A DNA stretch of 64,000 nucleotides from Arthrobacter sp. 35W (GCF_000482545.1 NZ_KI519455.1:1301247-1365246), one strand, 5' to 3'; numbered from the stretch's first letter, positions 1 to 8,205 are shown. The notes: generated by a model not told the origin, from the letters alone. A program made the numbers and translations.

Positions 1-948
1 GGATGTCTGGGAAAACAGGTCAGACAACGGTGTTGAGCTCCCCGTTATGTCCAACGGCGCCTCTTTGAGGGCTACGTCCTGGGCGGTCGCGGCAAGAAGA
101 TAGAGCACGCCCGCGAGGATGGGAGTCCACGTGATGGCCCGTGGAACGCTGACGAAGGGTTTCTGCGCCTCGCCTCCCAGCGTGGTTGGGCTTTCGAAGC
201 CGACAAAGGCGCTGATGGCCACGACGATTCCGATCGATAACAAATCAAAATCTCCGTTCCAGGCAAACACGCTGCCGAGGCCCACCGTCGGCGGGTTGAC
301 GGCGAAGTAGACGATCATCAGGACGGCGAGGATTCCAATTGAAATGGATTCCATCAGCAGCGTGGACCACGCGGATACCCGGATCCCCCTGATCATGAGG
401 AAACAGGCGGCACCCGCGGCAGCAAGAATGACGAGGACCGTGAAAATCCTGGGATCCGCGAAGGCGACGCCCAGATTGATCAACAGCTGAACGACATAGG
501 TGCCAACCGCCAGCAGACTGGCCATGGCCACCAGGCCGTACCCAAAGATGGCCGACCAGCCGGCGGTAATTGCTGTCCGTTGGCCAAGTCCCTTGGCTGT
601 GTAGCTGTAGAGGCCGCTGACGGCCGCCATGCGCTTGGCCATCGGTCGCAGGCAGAAGGAAACAAGGATCACGACCGCCATGGCTGCGCCGAATGTCAGC
701 GCAAGGTTCGGCCTGGCGGATCCCAAGACAAGTCCCGGAAAGATCAGGGCCGGAATGACGGACATGGCACCGGCGGGCGCCACGTTGGCTACTGCCTGCG
801 CGACGACCGGCAAGAAGGAAAGCTTCCGGCGGCGAAGGCCCTCCACCGGAGAGTGGGGGGTGATGAAGCGATCACCGTGGGCAGACACTGCGTACCAACT
901 TTCCCTCCGGTGGGCAGGCTCGCCTTGCTTATGAGTGACGCAAGTCAT
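1..948 (-). CDS. APC-family amino-acid permease, 3' end cut by window edge
   Basis: The minus-strand frame is open from 948 to the window edge (316 codons, no stop). The translation has the N-terminal APC signature LSFLPVVAQAVANVAPAGAM followed by alternating hydrophobic segments, including ITAGWSAIFGYGLVAMASLL and a later ISAFVGFESPTTLGGEAQKP helix-break motif typical of amino-acid/polyamine permeases. The role is therefore proton-coupled uptake of an amino acid or amine across the membrane; the substrate cannot be told. The start is uncertain: ATG at 948 gives a long polar leader with no clear ribosome site, and GTG at 888 is the main alternative. It diverges from the amine oxidase and shares its 570-bp control region, so a link to amine uptake is an inference. 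Confidence 0.85.
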   Translation of the reverse strand, partial: MTCVTHKQGEPAHRRESWYAVSAHGDRFITPHSPVEGLRRRKLSFLPVVAQAVANVAPAGAMSVIPALIFPGLVLGSARPNLALTFGAAMAVVILVSFCLRPMAKRMAAVSGLYSYTAKGLGQRTAITAGWSAIFGYGLVAMASLLAVGTYVVQLLINLGVAFADPRIFTVLVILAAAGAACFLMIRGIRVSAWSTLLMESISIGILAVLMIVYFAVNPPTVGLGSVFAWNGDFDLLSIGIVVAISAFVGFESPTTLGGEAQKPFVSVPRAITWTPILAGVLYLLAATAQDVALKEAPLDITGSSTPLSDLFSQTS

Positions 949-1000
949 CGACCCGAAGTGCCAAACATTAGCATTCCCGCGGCCGGCGGCGGCATCCGTG

Positions 1001-1029
1001 AACATGTTTCCGAATGTTTCCAACATGTT
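1001..1029. promoter_or_regulatory. Tandem AACATGTT palindromes, probable operator
   Basis: Two identical self-complementary octamers AACATGTT lie at 1001-1008 and 1022-1029. Their centres are 21 bp apart, two helical turns, so both present the same DNA face. A direct repeat TGTTTCC (1005-1011 and 1015-1021) runs through them. The site lies just upstream of the permease start on the minus strand and about 490 bp upstream of the amine oxidase. It fits a cooperative binding site for a regulator of one or both genes. The regulator is unknown. Confidence 0.5.
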
Positions 1030-1100
1030 AACTGCAATGGGAAAATACGGCGCCGAATTTCTCACGGAAATTTTCAAGAAGCGCTCGCCTAAATGAATTC

Positions 1101-1196
1101 GCTGACGTAATTTGGTTACATGAAAGGGATGCATGTGATCGGCATCACGTCAGCAGAACTCGGGGACGAGCCCTGCTGACCCTCTAGAAATAGAGG
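1101..1196 (+). ncRNA. Candidate structured leader RNA upstream of amine oxidase
   Basis: Two hairpins lie end to end. The first pairs GTCAGCAG (1149-1156) with CTGCTGAC (1173-1180), has a 2x2 internal loop, then CTCG (1159-1162) with CGAG (1167-1170) around a GGGA loop. The second pairs CCTCTA (1181-1186) with TAGAGG (1191-1196) around GAAA. Both loops fit GNRA only when read on the plus strand. An upstream GCTGACGT (1101-1108) can instead pair with ACGTCAGC (1147-1154), enclosing a GTGAT/ATCAC hairpin (1135-1148), and this competes with the first hairpin for 1149-1154. The layout resembles an attenuator or riboswitch, but there is no U-tract and I match no known class. Three alternating GCTGAC/GTCAGC copies could instead be DNA binding sites. 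Confidence 0.4.
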
Positions 1197-1518
1197 ATGT
1201 TGAGGTTGCGGACGATCCCCCTGGGACCCACACCCGGGGTTGCCAAGGGGATTTCCAGCGAATTTTCATATGCACCAAAATTGAGCAGTTCCGACAAAGA
1301 TGAGAATTCCTGGAAATCCAAAGCCCCTTTGTCTTATTGGTCCCGCAACAGCAATGCCGCCCGCCGGACCGAGCACGAGATCCCAGGCTGGGCGTGTGTA
1401 GTGCAGCAACCCTTCTGCCTACTCCGTGGCGCCGCGATCCGCTTCTTCAAAGCCGGTTTCCGGAACACTTCGGCTGCCAGGCCAAAGTCACCCCGAATAA
1501 AGAACTAAGGAGTAAACC

Positions 1519-3456
1519 ATGACGATCAATACTGAAACCCACACCGTGGTAGGGACAGCACACCCCCTGGATCCGCTCTCCCGCGCCGAGATCTCCCGGG
1601 CGGCCGCGATCCTTAAGGACGGCCCGGCCGCGGCGGAGTCCTTCCGCTTCATCAGCGTGGAGCTGCGCGAGCCCGAGAAGGAGTTGCTGCGCACCGGTGC
1701 CGCGACGGCGCGTGAAGCAGACGCCGTGCTGGTCAACCGTGCCGAGGGACGCGCCTATGAGGCCGTCGTCGATCTTGATGCGGGCCTCGTGTCGAAGTGG
1801 ACGCAACTGGCCGCGAACGTCCACCCGCCCTTTATGCTGGACGAGTTTGCCGAGGGTGAAGCGACCTGCCGGCAGAACCCCGAGGTCCAGGCGGCCCTGG
1901 CCAAGCGGGGCATCACGGATATGGACCTGGTCTGTTTCGAACCGTGGTCCGTGGGCTACTTCGGTGAAGACAACGAGGGCCGGCGCCTGATGCGCGCCCT
2001 GGTCTTTGTCCGTGACGAGGCCGACGACAGCCCGTACGCGCACCCGATCGAGAACTTCATCGTCATCGTGGACCTGAACTCCGGGGAGGTCGTCAAGGTC
2101 GAGGACGACCAGGCGATCCCGGTTCCCAGCGCTAGCGGCAACTACCTGCCCAAGTACGTTGGAGAGGCCCGGACCGATCTGAAGCCGATCTCCATCACCC
2201 AGCCCGAAGGGGCGTCCTTCACGGTCACCGGCAACCACGTCCAGTGGGCCGACTGGTCCTTCCGTGTCGGCTTCACCCCCCGCGAGGGCCTGGTCCTGCA
2301 CCAGCTGCGCTTCCGCAACAAGGACACCGAGCGTCCCGTGATCAACCGGGCCTCCCTGTCGGAAATGGTCGTCCCGTACGGAGACACCGCCCCGGTCCAG
2401 GCGAAGAAGAACGCCTTCGACTCCGGTGAGTACAACATCGGCAACATGGCCAACTCCCTGACCCTGGGCTGCGACTGCACCGGGGAGATCAAGTACTTCG
2501 ACGGCATCACCACCGACAGCCACGGCAACCCGATGACCATCGAAAACGCGATCTGCATGCACGAGGAGGACGACAGCATCCTGTGGAAGCACTTCGACTT
2601 CCGCGAGGGCACCACCGAGACCCGCCGCAGCCGCAAGCTCGTGATCTCCTTCATCGCCACCGTCGCGAACTACGAGTACGCCTTCTACTGGCACCTGTTC
2701 CTGGACGGCAGCATCGAGTTCCTGGTCAAGGCCACCGGCATCCTCTCCACCGCCGGCCAGAAGCCCGGTGAGAAGAGCCCGTACGGGCAGACCCTGAACA
2801 ACGACGGCCTCTACGCCCCGATCCACCAGCACATGTTCAACGTCCGCATGGACTTTGAAATCGACGGCCCGCGCAACGCCGTCTATGAAGTGGACATGGA
2901 AATCCCCGAACACAACCCGACCCACACCGCCTTCATGGCCGTGGACCGGCTGCTGGAAACCGAACAGGCCGCCATCCGCAAGACCGACTCCTCCAAGCAC
3001 CGCTTCTGGAAGATCGCCAACCGCGACAGCCGCAACATCGTGGACGAACCCGTCGCCTACCGGCTGATCCCCACCGATGGCATCCAGCTGGCCGCCGGAG
3101 ACGAGTCCTACGTGAGCAAGCGGGCACAGTTCGCCCGCAACAACCTCTGGGTCACCGCCTACGACCGCAGCGAACGCTTCGCTGCCGGCGAGTTCCCCAA
3201 CCAGGCCACCGGCGCCGATGACGGACTGCACATCTGGACCCAGAAGGACCGCAACATCGTCGATCAGGACCTCGTGGTCTGGTACACGTTCGGCATGCAC
3301 CACGTCGTGCGTCTGGAGGACTGGCCCATCATGCCCCGCCAGAACATCGGCTTCATGCTCGAGCCCCACGGCTTCTTCGACCAGAACCCGACCCTGAACC
3401 TCCCGGCCAGGATCGAAGCCACCACCACCACCGACACCTGCTGCACCAACAACTGA
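1519..3456 (+). CDS. Copper/topaquinone primary-amine oxidase (tyramine oxidase type)
   Basis: The 645-residue product oxidises primary amines such as tyramine or phenylethylamine to the aldehyde, releasing ammonia and hydrogen peroxide. It shows the full bacterial CuAO layout. Tyr385 in VANYEYAFYW is the expected topaquinone precursor, Asp301 in FDSGEY is the expected catalytic base, and the copper ligands are His436 and His438 (HQH) and His595 in YTFGMHH. The N2/N3 domains precede the catalytic beta-sandwich. There is no signal peptide, so it is probably cytosolic like the Arthrobacter globiformis enzyme. The C-terminal tail ends in a Thr-rich run with a Cys pair, which is unusual. AAGGAG sits 6 nt before the ATG. 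The APC permease downstream suggests an amine uptake and oxidation pair. The exact amine preference is inferred only. Confidence 0.95.
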   Translation: MTINTETHTVVGTAHPLDPLSRAEISRAAAILKDGPAAAESFRFISVELREPEKELLRTGAATAREADAVLVNRAEGRAYEAVVDLDAGLVSKWTQLAANVHPPFMLDEFAEGEATCRQNPEVQAALAKRGITDMDLVCFEPWSVGYFGEDNEGRRLMRALVFVRDEADDSPYAHPIENFIVIVDLNSGEVVKVEDDQAIPVPSASGNYLPKYVGEARTDLKPISITQPEGASFTVTGNHVQWADWSFRVGFTPREGLVLHQLRFRNKDTERPVINRASLSEMVVPYGDTAPVQAKKNAFDSGEYNIGNMANSLTLGCDCTGEIKYFDGITTDSHGNPMTIENAICMHEEDDSILWKHFDFREGTTETRRSRKLVISFIATVANYEYAFYWHLFLDGSIEFLVKATGILSTAGQKPGEKSPYGQTLNNDGLYAPIHQHMFNVRMDFEIDGPRNAVYEVDMEIPEHNPTHTAFMAVDRLLETEQAAIRKTDSSKHRFWKIANRDSRNIVDEPVAYRLIPTDGIQLAAGDESYVSKRAQFARNNLWVTAYDRSERFAAGEFPNQATGADDGLHIWTQKDRNIVDQDLVVWYTFGMHHVVRLEDWPIMPRQNIGFMLEPHGFFDQNPTLNLPARIEATTTTDTCCTNN

Positions 3457-3467
3457 CAGTCCTTGGC

Positions 3468-3516
3468 TGAGGTCACGGGAGCGCCACTGCTCGCTCACGG
3501 CGCTCCCGTGACCTCA
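3468..3516. terminator. 18-bp perfect hairpin after amine oxidase
   Basis: The arms at 3468-3485 and 3499-3516 (5' arm TGAGGTCACGGGAGCGCC) are exact complements over 18 bp with a 13-nt loop. It begins 11 nt after the stop codon. There is no T-tract, so it may end transcription inefficiently or act as an RNA 3' stabiliser. It sits in a 301-bp gap in which I see no other gene. Confidence 0.65.
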
Positions 3517-3757
3517 TCGTGAGGTGCAAGTCTGCCCTCGGGGCCATCTGCCTCGACCGGTTCAACAAATGCCCGCGTGGACCAAGACAGCGGCGGGCGG
3601 CCCAGGCATGACTTTGGCATCTGCAAACCAGGAAACCCAATTGCACCTCCCTGCGTGCTTGGACGTTCACTTCGGGGTTCCGGCTCATACTCGCCGGCCG
3701 CCAGCGGCCTTGGCGCAGTAGAGATCACACGACGTTCAGTTCATCAAAGGAGATGTT

Positions 3758-5245
3758 ATGAGTGAAAAAAATTCGGATGGCGCCGATCACCTGAAAAGGT
3801 CGATCGACTGGAAGCAGGGCATGGCCATTGCATTGGGGGTGCCCATGCTGATTCTGCCATCATTGGGCTATCTTCCGATGTATGTTTCCGCCGCAGCAAT
3901 CGTTGTCTGGGGGCTGTCTGTCCTTCAAGGGTTTATGCAGAACGCTGCCTATGCTGAAATGGCCACCACCTTTCCCAAGGCCTCTGGTCTGCCGGGTTTC
4001 GCGCAGCATGTATTCCAGACCGAAAACTACCGGGGCAAGTATGACAAGAGCAAGCTGCTGGGCGGCTTCACCGCCTGGAGCTACTGGTTTGGTTGGAATC
4101 CGATCCTGGCGATCTTCGCCATCACGGCCGGCAGCTACCTGCATGGGCTGTTTCCGGTGCTGGGCGAGGCATTTACCGAGTATCAGCTAGCGCTAATCTC
4201 AGGTCTGGTGATTTTCGGCGGATTGTTCGTGGTCAACTGGTTCGGCCTCAAGGATGGCGCCAAACTGGGTTACATCCTGGCTGCCATATCTCTGATACCG
4301 CTGGTCATCCTGGCCGTGGCGCCGTTTGCCACCGGACACGTAGACCTGGTCAACATCACCGGCAACTGGTGGCCGACCGACTGGGCCTGGGATCTGCACC
4401 ATATCCTGATGCTCTTTGGCATCTTTGGGATTGCCCAGTGGAGTGCCTGCGCCTGGGAAACGGCGGCCATCTACGGCCCTGAATACAAGAACCCGTCCAA
4501 GGATGTCCCCAAGGCTCTGCTTGCCTGCGGCATCATCTGCTTCCTCCTGTACGCACTGCTGCAAGCTGCAGTGATCGGCGTGCTTGGTGTTGAGGGCGTA
4601 CAGGCCCAGGCCGTGTCGCCCCTGATTCCAGTCGCCCAGGCTGTCTTTGGCCAAGCCGGTTCAATCATCACCATCATCATGTTGATCGCCGCCATGGTCC
4701 TCATCATCCAGACGGCTTACCTTGGTGCTTCCCGCGCCATGCACTCCATGGCGACGGAAGGCAACCTTCCCCGCGTTTTCGGTAAAACCAACCGCCAGGG
4801 AACCCCCTTTGTTGCCATGCTGGTGATCGGTGCCTTCAACCTGGTGTTGATTTCCATGGGAAACGCCGCGGCAATTCTTGCAGCCTCGGCGATCGGTTAC
4901 ACCTGTGCCAACGGCATCAGCCTGTTTGCCTATGTCAAGGCCAAGAACCACCCGGCCTTTGCTGCTCTGGAAAGGCCCTTCAAAGCCCCCAGGGGCTGGA
5001 AAAGGGTCGCCATGGCTTTTGGCCTGTTCAACGTGCCGCTGTGCCTGATCGGCGTTGTCTACCTGAACAGCCTGGAGATCGGCTGGACCTCCACCTGGGT
5101 TGGCTTCCTCGTCTTGGCACTCTACCTACCCATCTGGCTGTATTCCCAGCGTGAATCACGGCGTGCCGGCGCCAAAGCAGCCGCTGCCCACTCGTCAGGC
5201 CACGTTGTCGAAGATCGGGAAAAGCTTCTGGATCCCACTCGGTAA
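3758..5245 (+). CDS. APC-superfamily amine/amino-acid permease
   Basis: This 495-residue membrane protein has about 12 hydrophobic segments and APC features: GMAIALGVPMLILPSLGYL near the N terminus and the conserved ACAWETAAIYGPEYKNPSKD stretch before a central helix. It would import an amine or amino acid by ion coupling. Its position after the copper amine oxidase suggests tyramine, phenylethylamine or a related amine, but this is inferred from context. AAAGGAG at 3746-3752 supports the ATG at 3758. Codon use is less GC-extreme than in the oxidase, with AAA, AAT and TTT codons near the start, so the pair may have different histories. A 17-bp hairpin follows the gene. Confidence 0.88.
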   Translation: MSEKNSDGADHLKRSIDWKQGMAIALGVPMLILPSLGYLPMYVSAAAIVVWGLSVLQGFMQNAAYAEMATTFPKASGLPGFAQHVFQTENYRGKYDKSKLLGGFTAWSYWFGWNPILAIFAITAGSYLHGLFPVLGEAFTEYQLALISGLVIFGGLFVVNWFGLKDGAKLGYILAAISLIPLVILAVAPFATGHVDLVNITGNWWPTDWAWDLHHILMLFGIFGIAQWSACAWETAAIYGPEYKNPSKDVPKALLACGIICFLLYALLQAAVIGVLGVEGVQAQAVSPLIPVAQAVFGQAGSIITIIMLIAAMVLIIQTAYLGASRAMHSMATEGNLPRVFGKTNRQGTPFVAMLVIGAFNLVLISMGNAAAILAASAIGYTCANGISLFAYVKAKNHPAFAALERPFKAPRGWKRVAMAFGLFNVPLCLIGVVYLNSLEIGWTSTWVGFLVLALYLPIWLYSQRESRRAGAKAAAAHSSGHVVEDREKLLDPTR

Positions 5246-5264
5246 CGTCTGGTCGCCACCAGTT

Positions 5265-5302
5265 GGTCCCCGGTGCTGCTGTTCACAGCAGCACCGGGGA
5301 CC
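5265..5302. terminator. 17-bp perfect hairpin after permease
   Basis: Arms 5265-5281 and 5286-5302 are exact complements (GGTCCCCGGTGCTGCTG and its reverse complement) with a TTCA tetraloop, 19 nt after the permease stop. No T-run follows. The short loop and GC-rich stem make it a strong RNA hairpin, probably a terminator insulating the downstream gene. Confidence 0.7.
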
Positions 5303-5345
5303 ATTCCCACACCCACCCCAAAACCCACCAGGGAGCGTGACAGGC

Positions 5346-6005
5346 GTGTTCAACATCCCCGCAATAACCTGGGCCCTCACGGCCGTGCTGCTGCTCGGCA
5401 CAGGCCACCACGCCCTGGCGGCAGCACGGTCCCGCCACCTCACCGACACCGTCAACAACAGCCTCCACGCCCTCATGAACGCCCTGATGGCCGCCATGCT
5501 GTGGAACCTCGCCGCCTCCACCACCCTGGCCCAGGTCATCCTCCTGGCCGGCGCCGCCCTGTGGTTCATCATCCAGGCCGTCGCCCGCCCCGAATTCACC
5601 ATCCTGTGCGCCGGCAGCCAGGGCCGGCTCAAATGCGGCTACCACGCCCTCACCATGGCCGGCGCCGCCCTCATGGTCGCCATGATGGCCCACCTGGGCA
5701 CCCCCGGGGCCGGCGCCCCGGCCGGCGGGGCACCCATGGCCCACACCCACCACGCCATGGCCGCCGCACCCCCCACCACGGGCGGAGGTGCCGCACCCCT
5801 GGCCGGGTCCCCGGCCCTGGCCATCGCACTGACGGTCCTCTTCGGCGCCGCAGCACTGCTGTTCGCCATCCTGCTCCTGCGGCCCCGGGCGCCGAAAACC
5901 ACCGGGCATGCGGGAGCCCGGAAGCGCTCCGTCCGCGCAGGCCATGCACTGGAGGCCCTGGGCGCCGCGGCCATGGCCGCCATGTTCGCCACCATGGCCA
6001 CCTGA
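5346..6005 (+). CDS. DUF5134-like small membrane protein
   Basis: The 219-residue product has several transmembrane segments and a His/Met-rich hydrophilic middle (around MAHTHHAMAAAP) that could bind a metal such as copper; that is a guess from composition. It resembles actinobacterial DUF5134 proteins, which have no established function. GTG at 5346 is chosen because GGGAG at 5331-5335 lies 10 nt upstream. GTG at 5337 is in frame but too close to that site. It lies between two strong hairpins and is probably monocistronic. A role linked to copper supply for the amine oxidase is possible but unsupported beyond proximity. Confidence 0.7.
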   Translation: MFNIPAITWALTAVLLLGTGHHALAAARSRHLTDTVNNSLHALMNALMAAMLWNLAASTTLAQVILLAGAALWFIIQAVARPEFTILCAGSQGRLKCGYHALTMAGAALMVAMMAHLGTPGAGAPAGGAPMAHTHHAMAAAPPTTGGGAAPLAGSPALAIALTVLFGAAALLFAILLLRPRAPKTTGHAGARKRSVRAGHALEALGAAAMAAMFATMAT

Positions 6006-6054
6006 ACCCACCGGGCCCACCCCCTGCACGGGAACCGGAAAGCCTTCCACACAC

Positions 6055-6104
6055 AAACCGCGTCCGCCCCCACCCCTTTGACAGGGCGGGAACGGACGCG
6101 GTTT
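6055..6104. terminator. Bidirectional terminator between convergent genes
   Basis: AAACCGCGTCCG (6055-6066) pairs with CGGACGCGGTTT (6093-6104), with a C-rich/G-rich inner loop. The plus-strand 3' arm ends in TTTT, and the A-run before the 5' arm gives the same on the minus strand. It lies between the DUF5134 gene and the minus-strand HAD gene, as expected for a shared terminator. Confidence 0.8.
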
Positions 6105-6129
6105 TCGTTGGGCCGCGGGGTGGGCGGTG

Positions 6130-6810
6130 CTAGAGGCGGATGGAAATGGTCCTGGCTCCGGTGGCGTCCGTTTCCACCGTGGCCTGGACGGAGCTGTAGT
6201 CGTCGATGCGCAATACGCCCTCGGGCAGCGGGCCGGTGTTCGCACCGACAGCCACCGTGCGGATGCCCGCAGCCAGGGCTGCCGCGATCCCGGCAGGAGC
6301 GTCCTCGAAGACCAGGGCGTCCGCAGGATCCACACTCAGCAGTTCGGCCGCCAGCAGATACCCCTCTGGATGCGGTTTGCCGCGGGTGATCAGGTCGGCC
6401 GTGACGGCTGTCGCGGGCATGGCCAGCCCGGCGGCGTCCATTCGGAGGTCCGCCAGGACCCGGTCGGCCGACGTCACCAGGGCAACGGCGTCGCCGGGAA
6501 GGCTGCGCAGAAGATCGCCGGCCCCGGGCAGTGGCATGATCCCCTCTGTCCGGGCACGTTCCATGGCCCCGAGTTCGGCCGCAAGGGCCAGGACGTCGGC
6601 GCCTGCCGGGGCGAACCGGCGGACTGTGTCAAGCGCCTGGACGCCATGGGACGTACGTAGGATTTCGGCATAGTCCAGGTCGTAACGGAGCGCGAACTCG
6701 CTCCAGACCTGTTCCACGACGGGTGTGGAATCGACAAGTGTGCCGTCCATGTCGAAGAAGACAGCACGGCAGATATGCGTGCGGGGAACAGCGTATGCAG
6801 AGGTGTCCAT
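6130..6810 (-). CDS. HAD-superfamily sugar-phosphatase-like hydrolase
   Basis: The 226-residue protein has the HAD motifs in order: FFDMDGTLVDST (nucleophile and acid/base Asp), VTSADR (motif II), the GKPHPEGYL lysine loop and VFEDAPAGIAAA (motif III). A helical C1-type cap lies between motifs I and II. It matches the family of small sugar-phosphate phosphatases (hexitol-, 2-deoxyglucose- or glycerol-phosphate). The substrate cannot be set. The ATG at 6810 follows a CATGAT box by six nt, suggesting a leaderless transcript. It is convergent with the DUF5134 gene across a terminator. Confidence 0.85.
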   Translation of the reverse strand: MDTSAYAVPRTHICRAVFFDMDGTLVDSTPVVEQVWSEFALRYDLDYAEILRTSHGVQALDTVRRFAPAGADVLALAAELGAMERARTEGIMPLPGAGDLLRSLPGDAVALVTSADRVLADLRMDAAGLAMPATAVTADLITRGKPHPEGYLLAAELLSVDPADALVFEDAPAGIAAALAAGIRTVAVGANTGPLPEGVLRIDDYSSVQATVETDATGARTISIRL

Positions 6811-6932
6811 GCATCCATCATGGCCTGATGCGCCAATGGGCCGGCGAGTGTGACGACGCTCCGCCCCCAACTATGGGGGCGGAGCGTCCTGGGGGCCGCC
6901 GCCATCCGGCTGTCCGCGTTGGGCGGCGCGCC

Positions 6933-7322
6933 TTAGCTCTTGGGGCGGCGTGCGGCCTCGCGGGTCTTGGCCAGCTGGGCCTCGGTGCGGGCCTTGGCGA
7001 GGGAAGCGCGGGCCTCCACCAGCCAGGCCGGCTTGGCTTCCAGCAGTGCGGTGATCTCCGCCGAGGTCAGAGCCTCGGTGATGCCGGCACGGGTCAGGCC
7101 GGCGATGGAGACGTTCAGCTTCTGGGCGACAACGGGGCGCGGGTGCGGTCCGTTGCGGCGCAGCTCCTCCAGCCAGGCCGGGGGGTTTTCGGTCAGAGTC
7201 TTGAACTCTTCGCGGGAGATCGCCTTCTCCTGGAACTCCGCGGGGGCGGCCGGAAGGTAGATGCCCAGCTTCTTGGCGGCGGTGGCGGACTTCATGGTTT
7301 GTGCGAAAGGTTCGGTGCTCAT
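6933..7322 (-). CDS. DUF5997 family protein
   Basis: The 129-residue soluble, Lys/Ala-rich protein begins with MKSATAAKKLGIYLPAAPAEF and contains WLEELRRNGPHPRPVVAQKL, as I recall for actinobacterial DUF5997 proteins. The segment VVAQKLNVSIAGLTRAGIT reads like a helix-turn-helix, so DNA or protein binding is possible. No function is established. It diverges, with a 42-bp gap, from a LysR-type effector domain that has no DNA-binding domain. The ATG lies six nt after TACCCT (minus strand, 7329-7334), which suggests a leaderless start. Confidence 0.75.
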   Translation of the reverse strand: MSTEPFAQTMKSATAAKKLGIYLPAAPAEFQEKAISREEFKTLTENPPAWLEELRRNGPHPRPVVAQKLNVSIAGLTRAGITEALTSAEITALLEAKPAWLVEARASLAKARTEAQLAKTREAARRPKS

Positions 7323-7328
7323 ACTTCA

Positions 7329-7358
7329 AGGGTACCGGCAGGGTGGGTGCGCTAGGGT
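7329..7358. promoter_or_regulatory. Divergent leaderless -10 boxes
   Basis: On the minus strand TACCCT (7329-7334) precedes the DUF5997 ATG by six nt. On the plus strand TAGGGT (7353-7358) precedes the GTG of the LysR-type effector gene by six nt. Both fit the TAnnnT -10 motif with transcription starting at the first codon. The whole divergent control region is only 42 bp. Confidence 0.55.
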
Positions 7359-7364
7359 TGTGAG

Positions 7365-8192
7365 GTGTCAGAACCCCGTGTGCTCAAGATTTCCTTTGTC
7401 CCCGGCGTCACCCCCGGCAAGTGGATGCGCCGCTGGGAGGAACGCATGCGTTCGGTGCCGCTCGAGGTGGTCAAGGTGGACGAGCCCGGGCAGCTGGACG
7501 CCCTGCGCGCGCTCGAGGTGGATCTGGCGTTTGTGCGCCTGCCCGTGGACAAATCCGGGCTGAATGTGATCCCGCTGTACACCGAGGTCCCCGTGGTGGT
7601 GGCACCCAAGGACCATGAAATCGCCGTCTTCGACGAGGTCCCCGTGGTGGAACTGGCCGCCGAGTACCTGCTCCAGGACCCGGAGCTGTTCCCCGAGTGG
7701 CGCGACATCTCGGATGAAATCCGCGAAGGGACCCGCAAGCCGCTGCCGCCGATGGCCACTGTGGAGGAAGCGTTGGATCTGGTGGCGGCCGGATTGGGCA
7801 TTCTGATCCTGCCGATGTCGGTGGCACGGCACTACAACCGCAAGGACCTGCGCTACCGCCCGGTGACTGGTGTGGCCGAATCCCAGGTGGGGGTTGCCTG
7901 GCTGCGGCCCGACGGCCCCATGGCCGACGGCGACGGTGATCCGGTCATCGAGGAGTTCATCGGCGTGGTCCGCGGCCGCAGCGCCCAGAGCTCGCGCCAG
8001 CCCTCCATCCAGGCCAAGCAGGATGCGGCCCCGAAGAAGGGCCGCGCCCCCAAGGCGCCCGCCACCGGTGGTGGCAAGGGTGCCGCCAAGGGAGGGCGTC
8101 CGACGTCGGGCCGTCCCGGTGGTGCCAAGGGCCGCGGCGGCGCCCCCAAGGGCAAGGGCGGGAAGGGCTCCGGGGGCAAGGGCCGCCGCTAG
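7365..8192 (+). CDS. LysR-type substrate-binding domain protein lacking an HTH, with basic tail
   Basis: The 275-residue protein starts directly with the LysR effector fold (KISFVPGVTPGKWMRRWEER) and shows the PBP2 alternation ending near residue 205 (GDPVIEEFIGVVRG). The N-terminal winged HTH of LysR regulators is absent, and no coding sequence for one lies upstream in frame. From about residue 215 there is a disordered Lys/Gly/Arg-rich tail (APKKGRAPKAPATGGGKGAA and similar repeats), which could bind nucleic acid. It may sense a small molecule and act with the divergent DUF5997 protein; this is inferred. GTG is chosen because it follows TAGGGT by six nt. It ends 13 bp from the convergent DoxX gene. 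Confidence 0.8.
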   Translation: MSEPRVLKISFVPGVTPGKWMRRWEERMRSVPLEVVKVDEPGQLDALRALEVDLAFVRLPVDKSGLNVIPLYTEVPVVVAPKDHEIAVFDEVPVVELAAEYLLQDPELFPEWRDISDEIREGTRKPLPPMATVEEALDLVAAGLGILILPMSVARHYNRKDLRYRPVTGVAESQVGVAWLRPDGPMADGDGDPVIEEFIGVVRGRSAQSSRQPSIQAKQDAAPKKGRAPKAPATGGGKGAAKGGRPTSGRPGGAKGRGGAPKGKGGKGSGGKGRR

Positions 8193-8205
8193 TCCCTATG
8201 CCCCG

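Larger units (their letters stand above)
949..1518. other. 570-bp divergent control region without a gene
   Basis: This gap separates the minus-strand permease from the plus-strand amine oxidase. It holds the tandem AACATGTT palindromes, the candidate structured RNA and an AATTTT/AAAATT inverted repeat (1261-1266 and 1277-1282, 10-nt spacer). I see no convincing coding frame. The amine oxidase ribosome-binding site AAGGAG is at 1507-1512, six nt before its ATG. Confidence 0.6.

Noticed and set aside
1149-1196. Guanidine-II (mini-ykkC) riboswitch
   Set aside because: Two tandem hairpins and a GGGGACGAG string are suggestive, but guanidine-II needs ACGR loops in both hairpins. The loops here are GGGA and GAAA in the best fold.
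1447-3498. 683-codon open frame opposite the amine oxidase
   Set aside because: It is a codon-bias shadow: the opposite frame of GC-rich actinobacterial genes stays open. Its translation is Gly/Val/Asp-repetitive with no family signature, while the plus strand has all catalytic residues of an amine oxidase.
5100-6005. Longer version of the DUF5134-like gene starting at 5100
   Set aside because: It would begin inside the permease gene and run across a 17-bp hairpin. GTG at 5346 has a ribosome-binding site and starts at the first hydrophobic helix.
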